Shown piece after piece: positions 13,847 through 19,015 of a stretch of DNA of 19,015 nucleotides. The translations under genes were made by a program, and so were the position numbers. A model generated the notes under the pieces. That model saw nothing but the letters and a program-made list of their open reading frames with translations. It was not told the origin of the DNA and made no database searches. How positions within the stretch are numbered: the stretch's first letter is position 1; the number at the start of each line of letters is the position of its first letter. Source of the DNA: CAZFCK01 sp964517355 (GTDB lineage: Bacteria; Desulfobacterota; Desulfovibrionia; Desulfovibrionales; Desulfovibrionaceae); the NCBI GenBank assembly GCA_964517355.1, contig CAZFCK010000081.1, forward strand, positions 1 through 19,015, given 5' to 3'.

Positions 13847-15447
13847 GCGCCAAAGATCTGCCTTGGCAGATTGACTGGGATATTCACACCTGCACGTTGT
13901 GCGGACGCTGCACCGCGGTCTGTCCCGTCAACGCCATTGAAGTGGGCGTGTTTCGCAAACGCACCATTGTAACCCCAAAAGGCTTTCAGACAAAAGCCGC
14001 CAATGAGTACTCCACCTATTACGGCATCAGGCAGCGCACGGACCCCGCCTATGCCTGCATCGGGTGCAGCATGTGCAATATGGTCTGCCCAAACAACGCC
14101 ATCAGGCCCCGTTTGGAGACAGATTCCTCCACCACGTTGAAATTCCACAACAACAGAGGCGGACAACCCCGCACGCGAGGTGGAAGGCGCAACAGTGGCG
14201 AGAGCTTGCTGGACCAAATAAAATTCATCCGCATTTCCATGCTCACCGACCCGGCCCTGGACGCCGGACGCCACGAGTTCGAACTGCGTACCTTGCTGGG
14301 GCGGGTTCTCCCACCGGAACAAACGCTGGCTGCTCAGGCCACGGGCGAATGGACGCCCCCCGTGCGCGACATCTATCCGTTGATGATCGGCGGCATGAGC
14401 TTCGGCGCCCTTTCTCCCAACATGTGGGAAGGCCTGCAAATGGGTGTGGCCTATCTGAACGAGGAACTCCACATGCCCGTGCGCCTCTGCACGGGAGAAG
14501 GCGGCTGCCCCCCGAGGTTGTTGCGTTCGCGCTTCCTGAAATACGTTATCCTGCAGATCGCCAGCGGTTATTTCGGCTGGGATGAAATCATCCATGCCAT
14601 CCCGGAGATGAAGGAAGACCCCTGCGCAGTGGAGATCAAATACGGCCAGGGCGCCAAGCCCGGTGACGGCGGGCTGCTCATGTGGTACAAAGTCAACAAG
14701 CTCATCGCCGCCATTCGCGGTGTGCCCACGGGTGTGAGCCTGCCCAGCCCCCCCACGCACCAGACCAAATACTCCATTGAAGAGGCCGTGGCAAAAATGA
14801 TCCAGTCCATGAGCATGGCCTGGGGATTCCGCGTGCCCGTATATCCAAAGATTTCGGCAACCTCTACATCGCTAGCCGTGTTGAACAACCTCGTGCGCAA
14901 CCCCTACGCCGCGGGATTGGCCATCGACGGCGAAGACGGTGGCACCGGCGCCGCCTACAACGTTTCCATGAACCACATGGGGCACCCCATCGCGAGCAGC
15001 CTCAGAGATTGCTACCTCAACCTCGTCAAGGTGGGGCGTCAGAATGAAATTCCCCTCATTGCCGGAGGCGGTATCGGGAAAAACGGCAACCTCGCGGCCA
15101 ATGCCGCGGCGTTGATCATGCTGGGCGCAAGCGCCGTGCAGGTCGGCAAATACATCATGCAGGCCGCCGGCGGCTGCCTTGGCTCCGAAGGAGACCGCTG
15201 CAACGTCTGCAATCTCGGCGTTTGCCCCAAAGGCATTACGTCCCAGGACCCGCGGCTCTATCGCCGGCTTGATCCCGAGCTGGTCGCCGAGCGGGTTGTG
15301 GATGTCTTCCTTTCCTTTGACACGGAAATGAAAAAAATCTTCGCCCCCTTGGGCCGTTCCACTTCCCTGGCCATCGGCATGTCGGACGCCTTGGGTATTG
15401 CCGATTACCACGCGGCAGAGCGGCTGCAAATCAAATATGTAGTGTAA
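13810..15447 (+). CDS. gltB: Glutamate synthase FMN/synthase core with N-terminal ferredoxin domain
   Basis: This 545-residue protein carries the central domain of glutamate synthase, which converts 2-oxoglutarate and ammonia to glutamate on FMN. Residues 28-38 and 83-93 are two ferredoxin motifs (CTLCGRCTAVCP and CIGCSMCNMVCP) for two [4Fe-4S] clusters. The (beta/alpha)8 core follows from about residue 190: IGGMSFGALS, VEIKYGQGAKPG, IDGEDGGTGAA, AGGGIGKNGNLAANAAALIMLGA. Near residues 464-472 CNVCNLGVC gives the cysteines of the [3Fe-4S] cluster with C-x2-C-x4-C spacing. The ATG at 13810 follows GGAGGT at 6 nt and overlaps the preceding gene. The attached ferredoxin, absent from the large proteobacterial GltB, suggests electrons can enter through Fe-S centres from the partner subunit or from ferredoxin. 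Confidence 0.94.
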   Translation: MQPKPAITPSTLSAKDLPWQIDWDIHTCTLCGRCTAVCPVNAIEVGVFRKRTIVTPKGFQTKAANEYSTYYGIRQRTDPAYACIGCSMCNMVCPNNAIRPRLETDSSTTLKFHNNRGGQPRTRGGRRNSGESLLDQIKFIRISMLTDPALDAGRHEFELRTLLGRVLPPEQTLAAQATGEWTPPVRDIYPLMIGGMSFGALSPNMWEGLQMGVAYLNEELHMPVRLCTGEGGCPPRLLRSRFLKYVILQIASGYFGWDEIIHAIPEMKEDPCAVEIKYGQGAKPGDGGLLMWYKVNKLIAAIRGVPTGVSLPSPPTHQTKYSIEEAVAKMIQSMSMAWGFRVPVYPKISATSTSLAVLNNLVRNPYAAGLAIDGEDGGTGAAYNVSMNHMGHPIASSLRDCYLNLVKVGRQNEIPLIAGGGIGKNGNLAANAAALIMLGASAVQVGKYIMQAAGGCLGSEGDRCNVCNLGVCPKGITSQDPRLYRRLDPELVAERVVDVFLSFDTEMKKIFAPLGRSTSLAIGMSDALGIADYHAAERLQIKYVV

Positions 15448-15521
15448 GGGGCGCAGAACCGCATGTGCAGCGACGCAACACCCGCGCGCCAGCGTGGGAG
15501 AGAGTTTTGGAGCGAATGACA

Positions 15522-17852
15522 ATGCAAAATGAAAATATGACGCGCTTAAGCGGCATGGATAACGGTGTTCGCGTGGAATCACGCGTTCTTGAAGGCCGTA
15601 TTCAAGACGCTGTGAACTCCGGCGCACGAAATATCGAGATCGAGGCCTATGGGCAACATGGCCTCGGAGGCCGATTGTGGGTTTCGAAACAAGAACCCGT
15701 CAATCTCGTCATCACAGGATCGCCCGGGCAACGCCTCGGATCCATGGGATTCCCCAATACCCACATCGAGGTGCAAGGCCCGGTTTCCGACGACGTGGGC
15801 TGGCTCAACGCAGGCGCAGACGTTGTGGTGCGCGGCAACGCCGGAAACGGCGCGTGCAACGCCATGGCCCAGGGTAAGGTCTTTGTCGCCGGAAACATAG
15901 GCGCCCGCGGCATGACCATGACCAAGACAAACCCCCGTTTCGCCCCCCCGGAATTATGGGTTTTAGGCTCGGCCGGCGATTATTTCGCTGAATTCATGGC
16001 CGGAGGCACCGCCGTCATCTGCGGTTACAATCCGCAAGACAGTGAAAACGTGTTGGGCTTCAGGCCATGCGTGGGCATGGTCGGCGGCCGCATTTTCGTA
16101 CGCGGCCCGCATAAGGGTTTCTCCCAATCGGACGCCAAGCACGAACCCATCGACGACGCAAGCTGGGAATGGCTCCACACCAACCTGCAGCAGTTCCTGC
16201 AAGCCATCAGCAAACCCGAACTGCTGGAGGAATTGACTGTACGCGAACACTGGCAGCTGATCATTGCGCGCAGCCCTTATGAACGCATCGGCAAATCCAG
16301 ACGCTCCATGAGGCAGTACAGAGCCGAGGTCTGGGATTCCGAATTGGGACGCGGCGGACTCATAGGCGATCTCGTGGACATCGATCGCAGTCCCATTCCT
16401 TTGATTGTGCGCGACGAATTGCGGCGGTTCGTACCTGTATGGGAAAACATGAAATACCAGCCGCCCTGCCAGTCCAGCTGCCCCACCGGCATGCCCGTGC
16501 AGGAACGCTGGCGTCTGGTGCGCGCAGGCCTGGTGGACGAGGCCGTGGATCTGGCTCTGGCCTACTCCCCTTTTCCCGCCACAGTGTGCGGCTACCTGTG
16601 CCCCCATCTGTGCATGCAGAACTGCACCCGTTCTGCGGCCAATCTCGCCCCTGTGGATATCACGGTGCTGGGCAAGGCCGGCATTTCCAGCAAAATTCCC
16701 GAACTCCCCCCCCTCAAAGGCAAACGTGTCGCCGTGATCGGGGGCGGTCCCGCAGGTATTTCCCTGGCCTGGCAAGTGCGCATGAAAGGCCATGAAGCCA
16801 TTATCTACGACGTGTGTGAAAAACTCGGCGGAAAAATCGCCTCCGCCATTCCTGAAAGCAGAATTCCCAAGGAAGTGCTCGAAGCCGAACTGAACCGCGT
16901 TCAGGAAGTGCTGCCTTTCGTACATCTCCAGCAGAAACTCTCCCGCGACGACTTTGAGCAAATGCGCTCGGATTTCGACTTCCTGGTGATCGCCGCGGGC
17001 GCCTGTAAACCGCGTACCATACCTGTTCCCGGCAATGAACGGCTCATTCCGGCCCTTTCCTTCCTCCAGCAAAGCAAGAGCGGCAAAGGAACAGCCGGCA
17101 AGCGCGTGGTGATCATCGGCGCGGGCAACGTGGGCTGCGATGTGGCCACAGAAGCCCATCGACTCGGGGCGGAACAGATCACCCTCATCGATGTGCAAAA
17201 ACCCGCGGCTTTCGGCAATGAAAAAGCCGAAGCCGAAAAGGCGGGCGCGGTGTTCCGCTGGCCCTGCTTCACCAGGGAAATCACCGAGGAAGGCGTGGTG
17301 CTGACCACAGGAGAACTCATTCCCGCCGATACCGTCATCGTTTCCATCGGAGATCAGCCCGACCTCGACTTCCTGCCGGACGATATCGCCACAGACCGCG
17401 GACATATCGTGGTCAACGAACTCTACCAGACAACCGACGCCACAATCTTCGCCATCGGCGACATCGTCAAGCCCGGCCTGCTCACCGAAGCCATCGGCGC
17501 CGGGCGCAAGGCAGCGGAAGCTATAAATGACATTTGCTGCGGTCGCAGGCCCGTGACTGACACCCGGCAAATGATCGATTACTCGCGCATGAAACTTGAG
17601 TACTTTGATCCGCGCATTGTTGATTTCAACGATATGCAAATCTGCGCCGATGAATGCTCCTCCTGCGGCGCGTGCCGCGATTGCGGCATTTGCGAGGCGG
17701 TATGCCCTGAAGGCGCGATCTATCGCAAAGGTGGAGACAACGGCGAGTTCGAGATGATCTCAAACCCGCAAAAGTGCATCGGCTGTGGTTTTTGCGCCAA
17801 TGCCTGTCCATGCGGTATCTGGACCATGGTCGAGAACACGCCTTTGGAATAA
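15522..17852 (+). CDS. gltD: Glutamate synthase GXGXG domain fused to NAD(P)H-oxidising small subunit with ferredoxin tail
   Basis: This 776-residue protein is a fusion. Residues of about 15-220 form the GXGXG beta-helix domain (AYGQHGLGGRLW, ADVVVRGNAGNG, GGRIFVRG) that normally ends GltB. Residues 310-700 form the small subunit GltD: cysteine motifs CQSSCP (316-320) and CGYLCPHLCMQNC (356-368) for Fe-S clusters, an FAD Rossmann site VAVIGGGPAG (403-412), a second nucleotide site VVIIGAGNVG (529-538), and TIFAIGDI. Residues 708-767 add a ferredoxin tail: CSSCGACRDCGICEAVCP, which has three cysteines (708, 712, 715) ahead of a standard set, then CIGCGFCANACP. It would pass electrons from NAD(P)H to the synthase core. 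The start chosen is the ATG at 15522 (GGAG, 9 nt); an ATG at 15516 and a GTG at 15465 are possible. It lies 74 bp after the previous gene and closes the operon. Confidence 0.92.
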   Translation: MQNENMTRLSGMDNGVRVESRVLEGRIQDAVNSGARNIEIEAYGQHGLGGRLWVSKQEPVNLVITGSPGQRLGSMGFPNTHIEVQGPVSDDVGWLNAGADVVVRGNAGNGACNAMAQGKVFVAGNIGARGMTMTKTNPRFAPPELWVLGSAGDYFAEFMAGGTAVICGYNPQDSENVLGFRPCVGMVGGRIFVRGPHKGFSQSDAKHEPIDDASWEWLHTNLQQFLQAISKPELLEELTVREHWQLIIARSPYERIGKSRRSMRQYRAEVWDSELGRGGLIGDLVDIDRSPIPLIVRDELRRFVPVWENMKYQPPCQSSCPTGMPVQERWRLVRAGLVDEAVDLALAYSPFPATVCGYLCPHLCMQNCTRSAANLAPVDITVLGKAGISSKIPELPPLKGKRVAVIGGGPAGISLAWQVRMKGHEAIIYDVCEKLGGKIASAIPESRIPKEVLEAELNRVQEVLPFVHLQQKLSRDDFEQMRSDFDFLVIAAGACKPRTIPVPGNERLIPALSFLQQSKSGKGTAGKRVVIIGAGNVGCDVATEAHRLGAEQITLIDVQKPAAFGNEKAEAEKAGAVFRWPCFTREITEEGVVLTTGELIPADTVIVSIGDQPDLDFLPDDIATDRGHIVVNELYQTTDATIFAIGDIVKPGLLTEAIGAGRKAAEAINDICCGRRPVTDTRQMIDYSRMKLEYFDPRIVDFNDMQICADECSSCGACRDCGICEAVCPEGAIYRKGGDNGEFEMISNPQKCIGCGFCANACPCGIWTMVENTPLE

Positions 17853-17862
17853 CTTATCGAAT

Positions 17863-17899
17863 AAACGGGGAAAACCCATCTCATGGGTTTTCCCCGTTT
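17863..17899. terminator. 17-bp perfect hairpin, bidirectional terminator between convergent genes
   Basis: AAACGGGGAAAACCCAT and ATGGGTTTTCCCCGTTT are perfect reverse complements around a CTC loop. The hairpin starts 10 bp after the TAA of the glutamate synthase operon and lies 94 bp from the stop of the convergent universal stress protein gene. Each strand ends in GTTT, giving a short T tail either way; a second T-run (CTTTTTTTTC, 17940-17949) lies further on. Confidence 0.85.
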
Positions 17900-17992
17900 C
17901 ATTATGGGAAAAAGAGACGGAATGGTGGATATCCAGCCGTCTTTTTTTTCAATTCCACATCCCAACTTCGTACCACGTGAAAATTCCAGCTA

Positions 17993-18439
17993 TTATTTAC
18001 AACGCACTGTGAGAACCGGAACTGGAGCGTTGAGTACGACCTTTTCCGCCACGCTGCCGTAGGCAAAACGCTTGATGCCGCCGTAGCCGTGGGTGGCCAT
18101 GACCACCAGGTCGATATCCTTCTTATCCACGAACTTGAGAATTTCTTCCACTGGATCGCCAACCATTACGTGGCGCTCCACATTCTGGCATGTGCCCCTC
18201 ATAGAAGCGCAGAGTTGTTCCACGCCCGTATTGGCCTGTTCAAGGACCTTTTCCCGAAGCTGCCGGACGTTCTCCTGGCCAAGGGCTCTTGCCATGCGAT
18301 CAAACTGGGAAACTTCATCCTGAACATGCAACACAAGGACGTGCGCACCGTATTTTTCAGTTAAGGATATCACATAGGGCAGTGCCTGAGAGGCTTTATC
18401 CGATAAATCCGTGGGCCAGAGAATGCGTTTGAACTCCAT
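17993..18439 (-). CDS. Universal stress protein, UspA family
   Basis: This 148-residue protein is a single-domain universal stress protein, a cytoplasmic dimer in most members. The N-terminal strand FKRILWPTDLS includes Asp11, the usual adenine-contacting residue, and the C-terminal nucleotide loop reads MATHGYGGIKRFAYGSVAEKV: Ala115-x2-Gly118-x9-Gly128-Ser129. This fits the ATP-binding pattern except that Ala replaces the first Gly, a common variant. ATP binding is therefore likely but not certain. The ATG at 18439 is preceded by GGAGGTGAT, an almost perfect ribosome site, at 6 nt. It is convergent with the glutamate synthase operon and has no co-directional neighbour in the window. A perfect palindrome (18459-18468) lies in its 5' region. 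UspA proteins respond to starvation, redox or antibiotic stress; the specific trigger is not visible. Confidence 0.93.
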   Translation of the reverse strand: MEFKRILWPTDLSDKASQALPYVISLTEKYGAHVLVLHVQDEVSQFDRMARALGQENVRQLREKVLEQANTGVEQLCASMRGTCQNVERHVMVGDPVEEILKFVDKKDIDLVVMATHGYGGIKRFAYGSVAEKVVLNAPVPVLTVRCK

Positions 18440-18458
18440 ACATCACCTCCGTTGGCGC

Positions 18459-18468
18459 GGGTTAACCC
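18459..18468. promoter_or_regulatory. Perfect palindrome in the usp leader
   Basis: GGGTTAACCC is its own reverse complement and lies about 20 nt upstream of the usp start codon, just beyond the ribosome site. It could be an operator; no regulator is assigned. Confidence 0.3.
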
Positions 18469-18730
18469 AACAAGCGAACATGCTTTTTCCATTATTTGTA
18501 AAATACCCCCTCTGTATGGATATTGTCCAGTCAAAGCCCCCTTCTTTATCATCCCTGAGCTGGAGCATCTTATCATTTTCAAAGCAATACCGCTTCCTGT
18601 CCATAGTGTCGGCGCAAGGCACCCCTTTCTATATTATTGGAGGAATTACCAGGCTTCGAACAATGCCAGAAGCAATATGGTATCTATCTGATATTATGAA
18701 TACGACTTTCCGACTTAATTAAAAAAAGAA

Positions 18731-18860
18731 AAAAGTCGCGGGCTTTCGCGCCCGTACGACGACCAGGAGAGGCCCCGGGACGCCGGAAAACGGACAATTA
18801 TATTCTTTTTTTTTCAACAAATAACAATGTTACAGTATGCGTCCTGCTCAGAAAGTCGAG
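18731..18860 (-). repeat. Dispersed repeat family 1, copy C (inverted)
   Basis: Read on the minus strand this runs from CTCGACTTTCTGAGCAG to GCCCGCGACTTTTTTC. It matches copy A at 65 of 68 positions in the right-hand core and copy B in the left-hand part. The second hairpin (CGGGC-GCGAAA-GCCCG, extended by GTC/GAC) is followed by six T, so in this copy the repeat looks like an intrinsic terminator. It lies 291 bp upstream of the usp gene in the same orientation. Confidence 0.88.
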
Positions 18861-18887
18861 GTTAAAATTGTTAATCGCCACAACTGG

Positions 18888-18933
18888 TTGGAGATTCTTC
18901 CGAATCTGTTCCAAAAACTTCTTAAGCAGCCGG
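18888..18933 (-). repeat. Short dispersed repeat (family 2, copy b, inverted)
   Basis: On the minus strand it reads CCGGCTGCTTAAGAA..TTTTG, then TTCGGAAGAATCTCCAA, matching the block order at 4613-4661. The large palindrome of copy a is broken here, but a smaller hairpin AGATTC-TTCC-GAATCT (18892-18907, plus strand) is present. It lies 27 bp from copy C of the larger repeat. Confidence 0.5.
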
Positions 18934-19015
18934 TGGCATTCCCGTTTCAAAGCAATATTGCGTTAGCGCATTTTCGCCTTGAAACAAGGCTCTCCCCTGA
19001 AACAATTTCCAATTG

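Larger units (their letters stand above)
18440..19015. other. Upstream region of the usp gene and window edge, 576 bp
   Basis: No convincing gene lies here. The region contains the usp leader with palindrome, copy C of repeat family 1 (18731-18860, minus) and copy b of repeat family 2 (18888-18933, minus). The open frames at 18411-18722 and 18452-18691 have no ribosome site or recognisable protein character. The last 80 bases may belong to a further repeat unit or to the end of a gene outside the window. Confidence 0.5.

Noticed and set aside
15963..17639. 558-residue open frame on the minus strand under the glt operon
   Set aside because: It is an antisense shadow of the GltD fusion, whose motifs are unambiguous; the shadow is histidine- and glycine-rich and has no family likeness.
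18411..18722. 103-residue plus-strand frame upstream of usp
   Set aside because: It overlaps the usp start region on the other strand, has no ribosome site and resembles no protein family.
18837..19015. Open frame from an ATG at 18837 to the window edge on the plus strand (about 59 residues)
   Set aside because: It starts inside copy C of the repeat, has no ribosome site and crosses the second repeat; an opposite-strand frame of similar quality also exists. Repeat sequence explains it better than a gene.

Overview
This 19 kb window is chromosomal DNA of a Gram-negative anaerobe, most likely from the Desulfovibrio group (Desulfovibrionaceae). The evidence is a small monohaem cytochrome resembling class I c553/flavocytochrome subunits, a three-piece ferredoxin-rich glutamate synthase of the kind known from Desulfovibrio, a bacterial TMTC-like membrane protein, and an amphi-Trp domain protein. 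The assignment is inferred from gene content; there is no rRNA or other marker. I found no tRNA or rRNA gene, CRISPR array, prophage or transposase.

Layout. Positions 1-6112 hold five minus-strand genes: glycogen phosphorylase, a multi-pass TMTC/GT-C-like protein with a TPR tail, a small secreted protein, a 94-residue exported cytochrome with an unusual haem motif, and an amphi-Trp domain protein. After a long spacer come an M17 leucyl aminopeptidase and a 61-residue coiled-coil protein on the plus strand (6823-8935). Next are three minus-strand genes: a FUSC/aromatic-acid-exporter-like protein, an orphan PilT-like ATPase and a DksA/TraR zinc-finger protein (9047-12426). Positions 12716-17852 form the clearest operon, a complete glutamate synthase split over three genes: the class II amidotransferase, the ferredoxin plus FMN synthase core, and the GXGXG domain fused to the NAD(P)H-oxidising small subunit. 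It ends at a 17-bp perfect hairpin shared with a convergent universal stress protein gene (17993-18439).

How the genes work together. In the glt operon, ammonia released from glutamine by the first protein would be used by the second to make glutamate from 2-oxoglutarate. Electrons would come from NAD(P)H through the flavin and Fe-S centres of the third protein. The other genes are mostly single units: glycogen breakdown, peptide breakdown, stress response, transcription modulation and envelope functions.

The most interesting material is between the genes and in one small gene. A roughly 125-bp repeat with two internal hairpins occurs three times (6497-6621, 11793-11923 and inverted at 18731-18860). 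A second repeat of about 48 bp occurs at 4613-4661 and, inverted, next to the third copy of the first. The small cytochrome has C-x-C-H where C-x-x-C-H is expected. I do not see a clearly new multi-gene system; the repeats and the haem motif are the best leads.
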